Below are positions 7,148-14,549 of a stretch of DNA of 28,387 nucleotides, piece by piece; position 1 is the stretch's first letter; each line of letters starts with the position of its first letter. A program made the translations under genes and the position numbers. Source of the DNA: UBA6544 sp038131165 (GTDB lineage: Bacteria; Pseudomonadota; Alphaproteobacteria; UBA8366); assembly GCA_038131165.1 (NCBI GenBank), contig JAYPOZ010000057.1, positions 1 to 28,387 of the forward strand, given 5' to 3'. The notes under the pieces were generated by a model. The model was not told the DNA's origin, did no database searches, and saw only the letters and a program-made list of their open reading frames with translations.

Positions 7148-8443
7148 TTAAGTAAAGAGATCAAGCCCGAGCCGGCGTGCCGTCCAGCGGGCGGCGGCGA
7201 ATAAATGCACCTCCGAACCGCGCCGCGCCGCCAGTTGGATTCCAAGGGGCAAGCCCTTTGGTCCGCGGTCGACGGGCACGTGCAGGCAGGGGACGTGGAG
7301 GAAGGTCCAAATCCGGTTGAATTCCGCACTGCCGGTCGAGGACAGGCCTTCCGGCGCCTCCCCCGGTGCCGGAAGGGTGAGGATGATCTCGTCCTCGGCG
7401 ATCACTTCGGGCAATTGCCGCCGGCAGGTCTCGCCGATGGCGAGCGCCTCAATGTAACGCTCCAACCCGTAACCCCGGCCTTCCTCGATCATTTCCTGAG
7501 TCGGCTTCGGTATGCCCTCCCAACGATGCTCGATCTCCCATGCCAGGGCAGCGGCCGCCTCGACGGCACCCACGACCGTATGGGCGTCGAACAGATCCGG
7601 GAACGGCGGCGGCAGATCCAACTCGCGGGTCCGGGCGCCGGCGGCGCCGAGCCTCGCGTGGACATCCTCGACCAGATCGCGGCCGCATTGCTGCGCTTGC
7701 TCCCAACTCGTGGTTCGCACGAGTGCGATCTTCGGCGCCGCGGAGTCGTCCGCCACGGCAAGCGGCTCCTGCCGTCCCTGCAGAGCCGCGCCGGCGAGCG
7801 GAATGTCGTCGAGGCTGCGGGCGTAAAATCCGAGCGTGTCGAGCGACGGCGATATCTGCTTCGTGCCGCCGAAATTAATCGTATCGAACGCGGGCTTGTA
7901 GGCGAGGATACCGCAATAGGCCCCGGGGCGCAGAACCGAGCCCCCGGTCTGCGTCCCAAGCGCCAGGGGCACCATGAAATCGGCGACGGCGGCGGCCGAT
8001 CCGCTGGAGGAGCCGCCGGGCGAATGGCTCAAATTATGCGGATTGCGGGTGGGGCCTGGATTGCGGTGCGCAAATGTCGTGGTAACCGTCTTTCCCACGA
8101 TCAGGGCACCGGCTTCCTTGGCGGCGGTCACACAGGCGGCGTCCACGCTCGGGCGGTGGCCTTCGTAAATGACCGAATTGTACTCGGTCCCAAGGTCGGC
8201 GGTCTCGATGATGTCCTTGAGGCCCATGGGAATGCCGCCGAGCGGGCCAGGCCGTCCGGCCGCGTCTTGCGCCTTTGCCGCGGCGATGGCCGCGTCACGG
8301 TCGATCGCGACCCAGGCCTGGATTTCCGAATCGCGCTCGTCGATGCGATCCAGGCAGGCCCGCAGCAGACTCTCCGCCGTCAGCGTGCCCGCCGCCATGG
8401 CCTGCCGCGCCGCCGATACCGATAAACGTGCCGGATCCGTCAT
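7148..8443 (-). CDS. Amidase, amidase-signature family
   Basis: Cytoplasmic hydrolase of 431 residues that splits a carboxamide or related C-N bond. The Ser-cisSer-Lys triad is complete. The Lys is in GIPMGLKDI (about residue 76), the cis-Ser in SPGGSSSGSAAAVA (about 145-146), and the nucleophile Ser in GTQTGGSVLRPG (about 169). I chose the ATG at 8443, giving MTDPARLS, because AGGAG stands ten bases upstream. An upstream in-frame ATG near 8530 would add a sequence unlike the family. It is too short and lacks the flanking context to be GatA (no gatC or gatB here). It precedes the TRAP operon on the same strand by about 250 bases, so it may act on a compound the transporter brings in. The substrate is unknown. 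Confidence 0.9.
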   Translation of the reverse strand: MTDPARLSVSAARQAMAAGTLTAESLLRACLDRIDERDSEIQAWVAIDRDAAIAAAKAQDAAGRPGPLGGIPMGLKDIIETADLGTEYNSVIYEGHRPSVDAACVTAAKEAGALIVGKTVTTTFAHRNPGPTRNPHNLSHSPGGSSSGSAAAVADFMVPLALGTQTGGSVLRPGAYCGILAYKPAFDTINFGGTKQISPSLDTLGFYARSLDDIPLAGAALQGRQEPLAVADDSAAPKIALVRTTSWEQAQQCGRDLVEDVHARLGAAGARTRELDLPPPFPDLFDAHTVVGAVEAAAALAWEIEHRWEGIPKPTQEMIEEGRGYGLERYIEALAIGETCRRQLPEVIAEDEIILTLPAPGEAPEGLSSTGSAEFNRIWTFLHVPCLHVPVDRGPKGLPLGIQLAARRGSEVHLFAAARWTARRLGLDLFT

Positions 8444-8523
8444 TTCGAAAGGCTCCTCTTCTATGGGCGTTCCTTCGCAGCCAAATAAGCCGCGCGGATG
8501 ATACGACGAGCATGCGTTCTGCA

Positions 8524-8552
8524 TTGCCATGGCCCGCGGGCTCGGATATAAG
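8524..8552 (+). promoter_or_regulatory. Sigma-70 type promoter of the tRNA-Pro gene
   Basis: TTGCCA (8524-8529) and TATAAG (8547-8552) are separated by 17 bases, each matching the consensus at five of six positions. Transcription would start near 8559, about nine bases before the tRNA. This is the best promoter in the window. Confidence 0.75.
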
Positions 8553-8567
8553 GCCGTCCACCACCGC

Positions 8568-8644
8568 CGGGGAGTAGCTCAGCCTGGTAGAGCACCGTCT
8601 TCGGGAGGCGGGGGCCGGAGGTTCGAATCCTCTCTCCCCGACCA
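8568..8644 (+). tRNA. tRNA-Pro (anticodon CGG)
   Basis: A complete 77-base cloverleaf. The acceptor stem is CGGGGAG with CTCCCCG, the D-arm is AGCTCAGCCTGGTAGAGC, and the T-arm contains GGTTCGAATCC. The anticodon loop TTCGGGA on stem CCGTC/GGCGG gives anticodon CGG, reading the proline codon CCG. The CCA end is encoded (8642-8644) after discriminator A. The C1-G72 start and overall sequence resemble bacterial proline tRNAs. It has its own promoter upstream and terminator five bases downstream, so it is a monocistronic unit. I found no integrase or repeat of its 3' end nearby, so it shows no sign of being an integration site. Confidence 0.97.
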
Positions 8645-8648
8645 GGTT

Positions 8649-8683
8649 AAAGGGCGGAACTGTTAGGTTCCGCCCTTTCTTTT
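8649..8683 (+). terminator. Intrinsic terminator of the tRNA-Pro gene
   Basis: AAAGGGCGGAAC (8649-8660) pairs perfectly over 12 bases with GTTCCGCCCTTT (8667-8678) around a TGTTAG loop and is followed by CTTTT. This is a classical rho-independent terminator starting five bases after the tRNA. Confidence 0.95.
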
Positions 8684-8737
8684 GAGCCGAATTTGCATCG
8701 CCGGGGCTGTACCCCCTCTTTGTTCCGGGCCGAATTC

Positions 8738-8766
8738 GTGTCATTTCATAGAAAGTTGCGGATAAT
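8738..8766 (+). promoter_or_regulatory. Candidate promoter for the FkbM methyltransferase gene
   Basis: GTGTCA (8738-8743, four of six to the -35 consensus) and GATAAT (8761-8766, five of six to the -10) are 17 bases apart, in the 118-base gap between the tRNA terminator and the start codon at 8802. The terminator just upstream makes a new promoter here likely. Confidence 0.45.
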
Positions 8767-8801
8767 GCGCGTACGGGGGCCGCTCATGAGGGACTTCGGA
8801 G

Positions 8802-9713
8802 ATGACTGACGATACGGCGCCTTTCCGCTTGGCCGAAGTGCTTGGGGAAGCGACGCCCGACCGGATCGAGATCCTGGATGTCGGCGCCATGGCCGAGGGC
8901 CGGCCCCGCTATGACGCATTGCTGCAACAAGGCCTGTGCCGGATCACCGGATTCGAGGCGAATAAGGATGAGGTGGACACGGCACTCGCTGCCTTGCCGC
9001 CGGGCTCCAGGGTGCTTCCCTATGCCCTGGGGGACGGGAAGGAGGCGACGCTCCATGTGACGCGCTATCCGGGATGCACCTCCTTGCTGGAGCCCAATCC
9101 CGAAGTCATCGACATGTTCGTTCCGATTTCGGCGATGCCTCCCGGAGGAAATTTTGCGGTGATGGCGACCGAGCAAATCCAGACCCATCGTCTCGACGAT
9201 GTCGTCGAGTGCCCGCAAGCGGATTACGTCAAGCTCGACGTGCAAGGGGCCGAATTGATGGTGCTGGAGAATGGCGTTCAGAAAATCTCCCAGGCCGTCG
9301 TCATCGAGACCGAGGTCGAATTCGTCGAGCTCTATCGCGATCAGCCCTTGTTTGGAGAGATACAGACGTTTTTGCGCCGCCAGGGCTTCGCCTTTCACAA
9401 GCTTATCGATATCGTCGGAATGAATTTCCGACCGATGAGATCGGAGAACTGGAACGCCGCCACAAGCCAGTTCCTGTGGGCCGACGGGGTTTTCGTGCGG
9501 GACGTCTCCAAGCTCGAGGCCTATACCCCGGCGCAATTGCTGAAAGCCGCCGCCATCCTGCACGATGTCTATTTTTCCTACGACATCGTGTGCCGCCTTC
9601 TCTACATGCACGATCTTGCCGCCGGGTCCGCCTTCGCCGAGGTCTACTGGCGCAGGATCGACGCGACGGACCATCTGCCGTTGCAGTTCGCAAACATGCG
9701 AACGGAACTTTAG
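8802..9713 (+). CDS. FkbM-family methyltransferase
   Basis: Probable SAM-dependent O-methyltransferase of 303 residues. The SAM-binding motif is ILDVGA near residue 24, followed by the acidic strand end GFEANKDE. The FkbM block is complete: a THRLDDVV stretch near 128 and then DYVKLDVQGAELMVLENG around 141-158, where the Asp and Glu sit at the ends of the fold's later strands. FkbM proteins methylate sugar or polyketide hydroxyls, and in proteobacteria they usually modify surface glycans or flagellar sugars. The C-terminal 70 residues (YTPAQLLKAAAILHDVYFSYD) are a helical extension without a recognised role. The ATG has AGGG ten bases upstream and a closer GGAG. The next gene follows after 39 bases on the same strand. 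The substrate is unknown. Confidence 0.9.
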   Translation: MTDDTAPFRLAEVLGEATPDRIEILDVGAMAEGRPRYDALLQQGLCRITGFEANKDEVDTALAALPPGSRVLPYALGDGKEATLHVTRYPGCTSLLEPNPEVIDMFVPISAMPPGGNFAVMATEQIQTHRLDDVVECPQADYVKLDVQGAELMVLENGVQKISQAVVIETEVEFVELYRDQPLFGEIQTFLRRQGFAFHKLIDIVGMNFRPMRSENWNAATSQFLWADGVFVRDVSKLEAYTPAQLLKAAAILHDVYFSYDIVCRLLYMHDLAAGSAFAEVYWRRIDATDHLPLQFANMRTEL

Positions 9714-9752
9714 AAGGCAGGCCATAACTGGGGATACGGGAGCGATGACGCG

Positions 9753-10499
9753 ATGAACCAAATTGACCTCAAGGACCGGTGCGCGGTCGTCACCGGCGGC
9801 GCGCAGGGTATCGGCCGGGCGATCGCCGAACGCCTGCTGGAAAGCGGCGCCAGGGTCTGCCTCTGGGACGCGGACGGCGCTTTGGCGGCGGAGGTGGCGA
9901 AAGAGTTGGGCCCAACGGCGTCGTCTCAGGCGTTGGACGTCACCGACAGCGATGCCGTGGCCGCCGCCGCGGTCGGCGTGGCGTCGTCCTTCGGGGGGAT
10001 CGACATTCTCGTCAATAATGCGGGTATTTCGGGCCCGAATGTACCGACCTGGGAGTATCCGGTGGAAGACTGGCGCCAGGTCCTCGATATCGACCTCAAC
10101 GGGGTGTTTTACTGCTGCCGCGCCGTCGTGCCGATCATGCGGGAGGGCGGCTACGGCCGCATCGTCAATATCGCTTCCGTGGCCGGAAAGGAGGGCAACC
10201 CCAATGCCCCGGCCTATAGCGCCGCCAAGGCGGGGGTTATCGCGCTGACCAAGTCGCTCGGCAAGGAACTCGCCGACACGGATATCCGGGTGAACTGCGT
10301 GACGCCGGCGGTCGCGAAGACCCGTATCTTCGACCAGATGACCCAGGAACATATCGACTACATGCTCTCGAAAATTCCCATGGGACGTTTCGTCGAGGTG
10401 GGGGAAATCGCGGCTCTCGTCGCCTGGCTGTGTTCGGAAGACTGCTCGTTTTCGACCGGGGCGGTCTTCGATGTCACTGGCGGACGGTCGACCTATTGA
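9753..10499 (+). CDS. SDR-family NAD(P)-dependent oxidoreductase
   Basis: Classical short-chain dehydrogenase of 248 residues. It has the cofactor motif TGGAQGIG (14-21), Asp39 after the second strand suggesting NAD preference, and NNAG (88-91). The catalytic Ser142, Tyr155 and Lys159 lie in ASVAGKEG and YSAAK. The C-terminal part has CVTPAVAKTRIF and closes with FDVTGGRSTY, typical of tetrameric classical SDRs. The region around TPAVAKTRIFDQM recalls sugar-acid dehydrogenases such as 2-keto-3-deoxy-fuconate types, but this is memory-based and weak. It is not clearly FabG, since no fatty-acid genes adjoin. It starts 39 bases after the FkbM gene, probably in the same transcript. GGGAG lies twelve bases upstream of the ATG. 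Confidence 0.92.
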   Translation: MNQIDLKDRCAVVTGGAQGIGRAIAERLLESGARVCLWDADGALAAEVAKELGPTASSQALDVTDSDAVAAAAVGVASSFGGIDILVNNAGISGPNVPTWEYPVEDWRQVLDIDLNGVFYCCRAVVPIMREGGYGRIVNIASVAGKEGNPNAPAYSAAKAGVIALTKSLGKELADTDIRVNCVTPAVAKTRIFDQMTQEHIDYMLSKIPMGRFVEVGEIAALVAWLCSEDCSFSTGAVFDVTGGRSTY

Positions 10500-10541
10500 G
10501 CGGGTCGAAATTTGCTGGGATTCGCGGAAATCGTACAAATA

Positions 10542-10550
10542 TGGTATAGT
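10542..10550 (+). promoter_or_regulatory. Extended -10 promoter element
   Basis: TGGTATAGT combines the TGn extension with TATAGT, a five of six match to the -10 consensus, 30 bases before the start at 10580. No good -35 is seen at the right distance, which is tolerated by extended -10 promoters. Confidence 0.45.
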
Positions 10551-10579
10551 GTTAGCTGAAATTCGCGAGGAGCGTCCAG

Positions 10580-11158
10580 ATGTCCGATATCGGCGGCATT
10601 GGATCTTTAGGAAACGACCCGTTTGCGAGCGCGTTGCAGCGCCAGCAGGGCGACGGTGCGCTCGACCAACAGCAACGCGCGCAGGAACAGGCGAACCTGC
10701 GGGCGCGCGAGGCACTGGGATTGTCGGAAAGCGGCAGCCGCAGTCTGCGCGAGCGGGAGCGAAACGAGATTCTCGAAGAGGCAGGGCCCGGTATCCGGCG
10801 CGAAGAAGCGAACCGGGAAGGGGATTCCCCGCGTCTGCGGCAACTCTCGGACGAGACGGCGGAAATCGACACGGCGGCGATACAGCGCTCGCGTCCGGGG
10901 GTGCAACAGGCTGGTCGGCAAGAAAATGCGGAGTCCGATCAAGTCGATCTCAGCGAGGAAGCCCAGCGCCGGCTTTCCGCCGAGCAAACTGCGCCGCCGC
11001 CGCCCGGAGAGACGGTTCGGCCGGAGCCGAACGATCCGCTTACAGTCGATACGCAGCGGGAACGCCAGGAAGCCGATCTTTCCGATCAGGTCGATAGAGG
11101 GTTGGGCGAGACGCAGGCCAATCGGCCGCTCGGACAAGTCCTGGATCAATTTTCCTAA
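10580..11158 (+). CDS. Hypothetical disordered Gln/Glu/Arg-rich protein
   Basis: Protein of 192 residues with no family I recognise. It has no signal peptide, no hydrophobic helix and no Cys. After a Gly-rich start (MSDIGGIGSLGNDPFAS) it is dominated by Gln, Glu, Arg, Asp and Ser in long polar runs (QQQRAQEQANLRAREAL, SLRERERNEILEE). It also has a VDLSEEAQRRLS segment, a PPPP tract near 138 and a polar tail, so most of it should be disordered or loosely helical. The gene is real by a strong GAGGAG site seven bases before the ATG and an extended -10 promoter. It runs convergent to ispB, with 27 bases between stop codons. It might be a cytoplasmic structural or chaperone-like linker; no function is assigned. 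Confidence 0.72.
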   Translation: MSDIGGIGSLGNDPFASALQRQQGDGALDQQQRAQEQANLRAREALGLSESGSRSLRERERNEILEEAGPGIRREEANREGDSPRLRQLSDETAEIDTAAIQRSRPGVQQAGRQENAESDQVDLSEEAQRRLSAEQTAPPPPGETVRPEPNDPLTVDTQRERQEADLSDQVDRGLGETQANRPLGQVLDQFS

Positions 11159-11185
11159 GCGTTGAGGCGGGATTGCGAGCGGACG

Positions 11186-12199
11186 CTAGAACGCGCGTTC
11201 GATGGAAAAGTCGATCGCCTCGATCATCGCCGACTTTACTTCTCCATCGGGAAAGATACCGAGCGCGTCGCGCGCGATGGCACCGTAATGGCGCGCGCGC
11301 TCGATCGTGTCGTGCAGCGCCTTGTGCCTTTCCATGAGCGTGATGGCGTGCGCCAGATCGCCGTCTTTCTGGTCCAGCTTCTCCAATGTTCGTCGCCAGA
11401 AGGCGCGTTCCTCGTCATTGCCGCGGCGCCAGGCGAGAACCACAGGCAGGCTGATCTTCCCTTCCCGGAAATCGTCGCCGACGGTCTTGCCTAGCGCTGC
11501 CTGATCGGCGGAATAATCCAACGCATCGTCGACGAGCTGAAAGGCGATGCCGAGATTCATGCCATAGCTCTCGAGCGCCGCTTCTTCCGCCTTCGGGCGC
11601 TCGGCGACGACCGCGCCGATCCGCGCCGCCGCGGCAAAAAGGGTCGCGGTCTTGGACCGGATGACTTCGAGATAGGCTTCCTCGCTGGTTTCCGTATCGT
11701 TCGTCGTCAGCAACTGCAGCACTTCGCCTTCCGCAATAATGGCGGAAGCATCGCTCAGGATTTTAAGCACCTTTAACGAGCCGTCCGCGATCATCAATTG
11801 AAAGGCGCGGGAGAACAGAAAATCCCCGACGAGGACCGAGGCTTCGTTGCCCCAAAGCGCGTTGGCGCTTTCCTGACCCCGGCGCAACATGGATTCGTCG
11901 ACCACGTCGTCGTGCAATAGAGTGGCGGTATGGATGAATTCGACACAGGTCGCGAGCGCGATATGCCGGTCGCCGCCGTAATTAAAGAGCTTGGCCGAAG
12001 CAAGCGTGAGCATCGGGCGCAGCCGCTTGCCGCCGGCGGCGACGATATGGCCGGCCAATTGCGGAATCAGCGGCGCGCGGCTTTCCATTTTCTCGACGAT
12101 GAGGCGGTTGACCCGTCCGATATCGTCCGCGACGATCAAGTCCATCGCGTCGAGTGACGGTTTCCAACCTTCCTTGCGCGGTTCTTCGAGGCTGACCAC
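11186..12199 (-). CDS. ispB: Polyprenyl diphosphate synthase (octaprenyl type)
   Basis: Trans-prenyltransferase of about 337 residues that extends farnesyl or geranylgeranyl diphosphate with isopentenyl diphosphate to make the ubiquinone side chain. It shows the GGKRLRP substrate-binding motif near 56-62. The first Asp-rich motif LLHDDVVDESMLRRG has DDxxD at 97-101, and the second is LVDDALDY, followed by GDDFREGKISLP. The frame stays open upstream to a TTG at 12277, but the family N-terminus begins near MVSLEEP, so I choose the GTG at 12199. No strong ribosome site marks either choice. Product chain length (octa-, nona- or decaprenyl) cannot be set by eye. It is divergent from the methyltransferase gene, with about 115 bases between. 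Confidence 0.93.
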   Translation of the reverse strand: MVSLEEPRKEGWKPSLDAMDLIVADDIGRVNRLIVEKMESRAPLIPQLAGHIVAAGGKRLRPMLTLASAKLFNYGGDRHIALATCVEFIHTATLLHDDVVDESMLRRGQESANALWGNEASVLVGDFLFSRAFQLMIADGSLKVLKILSDASAIIAEGEVLQLLTTNDTETSEEAYLEVIRSKTATLFAAAARIGAVVAERPKAEEAALESYGMNLGIAFQLVDDALDYSADQAALGKTVGDDFREGKISLPVVLAWRRGNDEERAFWRRTLEKLDQKDGDLAHAITLMERHKALHDTIERARHYGAIARDALGIFPDGEVKSAMIEAIDFSIERAF

Positions 12200-12314
12200 A
12201 ATACCCAAGATTACTGCCTTGATGATTGACCGGAACGGGTGCGGTGCCGAGCATAGATGAAGGCATGAGACGGTCAAGAGCGGCAGGGTATGGGCCCGGC
12301 ATTAAGAGAGCGCC

Positions 12315-13259
12315 ATGAAAGAACTCGTGCGAACCAACGATCCGGTCCGGATTTCATGGCTGACCGCCATCCTATCCGCACAGGGCATAGATGCCATCGT
12401 CCTCGACAATCATACCAGTATCCTGGAAGGACAGATCGGTGCAATTCCCCGCCGGGTGATGGTTATCGACGAGGATTTCGAGGAGGCCAGGGTCATTGTA
12501 TCGGCTGCCGAACAGGATCTGCGCGCCGCGGCCACATTTGATGCCCTGCTCGACGGGCGGGTCCTGCTGCGACAGCCGGAAACCGGCTATCGCGTCGCGA
12601 TCGACCCGGTCCTGCTGGCGGCCACCATTCCGGCTGTCGAAGGCGGCAAGGTACTCGATGTCGGCACAGGCGTCGGCGCTGCCGCGCTCTGTTACGGGTG
12701 GCGGTCGCCGAAGGCGCGGGTCGTCGGGCTGGAAATCCAACCGCAACTGGCGGCACTGGCGGAAGAAAATGCGCACGCGAACGGATTCGAGGCGGAAATT
12801 CAATTCGTCTGCGGCGATCTCCTGCGCCCGCCGGCGGATTTGGGCGCTGCCGGTTTCGATCACGTTATGGCCAACCCGCCCTTCTTGCCGCCGGAACGCG
12901 CCGACCCGCGGATAGGGGCCGATAAGTCGCTCTCGCATGTGGAGGGAGAGGCGCGGCTCGCGGATTGGATCGACTTCTGTCTTCGGATGGCGGCGCCGAG
13001 GGGGACGGTAACGCTTGTCCACCGGGCGGACCGGCTCGATGAAATACTGACCCATCTCCATGGGCGCGCCGGAGAAATGGTCGTCTTTCCGGTCTGGCCA
13101 CGCCGCGAGGTGGCGCCCAAACGGATCATCGTGCGGGCACGGGTCGCCAGCAAGGCGCCGTTGCGGATCGACCCCGGATTGGTTCTGCACGAGGATGACG
13201 GAAGCTACACCGAGATGGCGGCGTCAATTCTGTCCGACGGCAAGGCCCTGTTATTTTAG
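12315..13259 (+). CDS. DUF2007-methyltransferase fusion, TrmN6-like
   Basis: Protein of 314 residues with two parts. Residues 1-68 form a DUF2007-type signal-transducing domain (MKELVRTNDPVRISWL, with LDNHTSILEGQIGAIPRRVMV). From about 80 there is a class I methyltransferase: GRVLLRQPETGYRVAIDPVLLA, SAM motif VLDVGTGVGAAAL (113-125), GLEIQPQ, and catalytic NPPF at 187-190. The second part resembles TrmN6/YfiC, which methylates N6 of A37 in tRNA-Val, although NPPF/Y alone also fits other N6-adenine or protein-Gln methyltransferases. In many alphaproteobacteria I recall the two parts as adjacent separate genes; here one frame runs through without a break. The ribosome site (GAGAG) is weak. It is divergent from ispB. 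Confidence 0.88.
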   Translation: MKELVRTNDPVRISWLTAILSAQGIDAIVLDNHTSILEGQIGAIPRRVMVIDEDFEEARVIVSAAEQDLRAAATFDALLDGRVLLRQPETGYRVAIDPVLLAATIPAVEGGKVLDVGTGVGAAALCYGWRSPKARVVGLEIQPQLAALAEENAHANGFEAEIQFVCGDLLRPPADLGAAGFDHVMANPPFLPPERADPRIGADKSLSHVEGEARLADWIDFCLRMAAPRGTVTLVHRADRLDEILTHLHGRAGEMVVFPVWPRREVAPKRIIVRARVASKAPLRIDPGLVLHEDDGSYTEMAASILSDGKALLF

Positions 13260-13305
13260 CCCTTGCCCGCTTGGATTGGCGGCTTTCAATCCCCACGTAG
13301 CGGCT

Positions 13306-14178
13306 ATGACAGAAACATCATCGAAGATCGATAAACTGCGCCGCGTTCCGCTGATCGGCGAGCGCTTGGCCAACCAAATCGAAGGCGCGCCGACCGTGGC
13401 CGTTCTGAGGCTGGACGGTGTGATCGGACACTCGGGCGTCGGCCGGCGGACAGGTCTTTCCTTGTCGGAGCAGGCCTCCTCCATCGAGCGGGCGTTCAAG
13501 CTGTCGCGCCTGAAGGCTGTTGCGCTGGCCGTGAATTCTCCCGGCGGGTCGCCGGTCCAATCGTCGCTTATTGCCGGACGCATCCGTCAATTGGCGGCGG
13601 AGAAGGAAATTCCGGTCTATGCCTTCTGCGAGGACGTCGCGGCGTCGGGCGGGTATTGGCTGGCCTGCGCGGCCGACGAAATCTACGCCGACCCGGCCTC
13701 GATCGTGGGCTCGATCGGCGTGATCAGCGCCGGGTTCGGGTTTCCCGGGCTTCTGGAGAAGATGGGCGTGGAGCGGCGCGTGCATATGTCCGGCGACAGG
13801 AAGGGCATGCTTGATCCTTTCGCGGCGGAGAAGAAAGAGGATGTCGAGCGGTTGCGGGATATTCAGGAGGACATTCACGATCAGTTCAGGACGTATATCC
13901 GCGAGCGGCGCGGCACCAAATTGTCCGGAGACGACGGTTTGCTGTTCAGCGGCGAATTCTGGACGGGACGGCGGGCGCTGGAACTGGGGCTCGTCGACGG
14001 TCTCGGCGACCTGCGCAGCGTGATGCGCGAGAAATACGGCGAGAAGGTGAATCTGCAACTGGTTGGCGGATCGCGCCGCTTTGGGCTGCATCGGTTGTTG
14101 GGCGGGCGGATCGATCTTGCGCGCGACGCGATCGGTGCGGTCGAGGAACGTCTGCACTGGGGGCGTTTCGGACTTTGA
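13306..14178 (+). CDS. sppA: S49-family serine peptidase (SppA/SohB-like)
   Basis: Peptidase of 290 residues that degrades cleaved signal peptides or membrane-protein fragments using a Ser-Lys dyad. The nucleophile is Ser114 in EDVAASGGYWLACAADEI. The Lys is most likely Lys166 in MSGDRKGMLDPF, the position of the general base in short SppA/SohB enzymes. NSPGGSP near 77-83 is the family's oxyanion-region signature. I start at the ATG at 13306 (MTETSSKID) because the upstream open frame overlaps the methyltransferase gene and encodes unrelated sequence. The ribosome site is poor. I see no N-terminal membrane anchor, so it may be cytoplasmic or peripherally attached. It is the second gene of a plus-strand run from 12315. 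Confidence 0.9.
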   Translation: MTETSSKIDKLRRVPLIGERLANQIEGAPTVAVLRLDGVIGHSGVGRRTGLSLSEQASSIERAFKLSRLKAVALAVNSPGGSPVQSSLIAGRIRQLAAEKEIPVYAFCEDVAASGGYWLACAADEIYADPASIVGSIGVISAGFGFPGLLEKMGVERRVHMSGDRKGMLDPFAAEKKEDVERLRDIQEDIHDQFRTYIRERRGTKLSGDDGLLFSGEFWTGRRALELGLVDGLGDLRSVMREKYGEKVNLQLVGGSRRFGLHRLLGGRIDLARDAIGAVEERLHWGRFGL

Positions 14179-14221
14179 GCGAGTGCTTGTAGCCGTGCCG
14201 AGCGGCGTCTAAGGTCCGGCA

Positions 14222-14461
14222 ATGCTTGGATTCAGTCTTACCAAAATTTTTGTACTCGCCGCGATCGTGCTGGCCGTGTGGTACGGCTTCAAATTCGTCA
14301 GCCGGCTCGATAAACGCCGCAAAGAGGAAATCGCCGAAGCCAAACGGGTTTCCGCTGCCGCGCCGTCCGATGCGGGAGACATGATCAAGTGCCCGAAATG
14401 CGATGCATTTGTTGTAGCGCGTGGAGCGATGAATTGCGGCCGGCACAATTGTCCCTATTAA
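14222..14461 (+). CDS. Small membrane-anchored zinc-ribbon-like protein
   Basis: Protein of 79 residues with one hydrophobic segment at about 7-25 (IFVLAAIVLAVWYGF). A charged linker (DKRRKEEIAEAKR) follows, then a C-terminal Cys pattern CPKC (57-60) with Cys72 and Cys77 in NCGRHNCPY, which looks like a small zinc-binding knuckle. The gene is too organised to be chance, and AAGG lies seven bases before its ATG. It sits 43 bases after the S49 peptidase and 88 before glyQ, all on the plus strand. The anchor would place the metal site in the cytoplasm if the positive-inside rule holds for KRRK. I do not know a function; a partner role with the neighbouring peptidase is possible. Confidence 0.75.
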   Translation: MLGFSLTKIFVLAAIVLAVWYGFKFVSRLDKRRKEEIAEAKRVSAAAPSDAGDMIKCPKCDAFVVARGAMNCGRHNCPY

Positions 14462-14549
14462 GGTTGGATTTTCCGGTCCTCGCGTATTGATTCATTGCGG
14501 TCGCGCCGATATGTTGCGCCGCACCTAAGCCGACAGTTTCGGCGTGCCG

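Noticed and set aside
7205..8425. 406-codon plus-strand frame
   Set aside because: Antisense to the amidase with its intact catalytic triad.
8568..8644. tRNA-Pro as an integration site
   Set aside because: No integrase gene and no repeat of the tRNA 3' end were found in the window.
9745..9756. Three-codon ATG frame overlapping the SDR start
   Set aside because: ATG-ACG-CGA-TGA is probably chance. It uses the better-spaced ribosome site, but nothing else supports a leader peptide.
8784..10715. 643-codon open frame on the minus strand
   Set aside because: It lies opposite the FkbM and SDR genes, which show clear catalytic motifs. The translation is low-complexity Arg/His/Asp-rich sequence typical of an antisense shadow in GC-rich DNA.
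13060..13305. N-terminal extension of the S49 peptidase
   Set aside because: This stretch overlaps the methyltransferase gene in another frame and encodes unrelated sequence; the ATG at 13306 gives the family start.
14462..14549. T-box or glycine riboswitch before glyQ
   Set aside because: The gap is only 88 bases, no characteristic stems or antiterminator are visible, and T-boxes are not expected in alphaproteobacteria.
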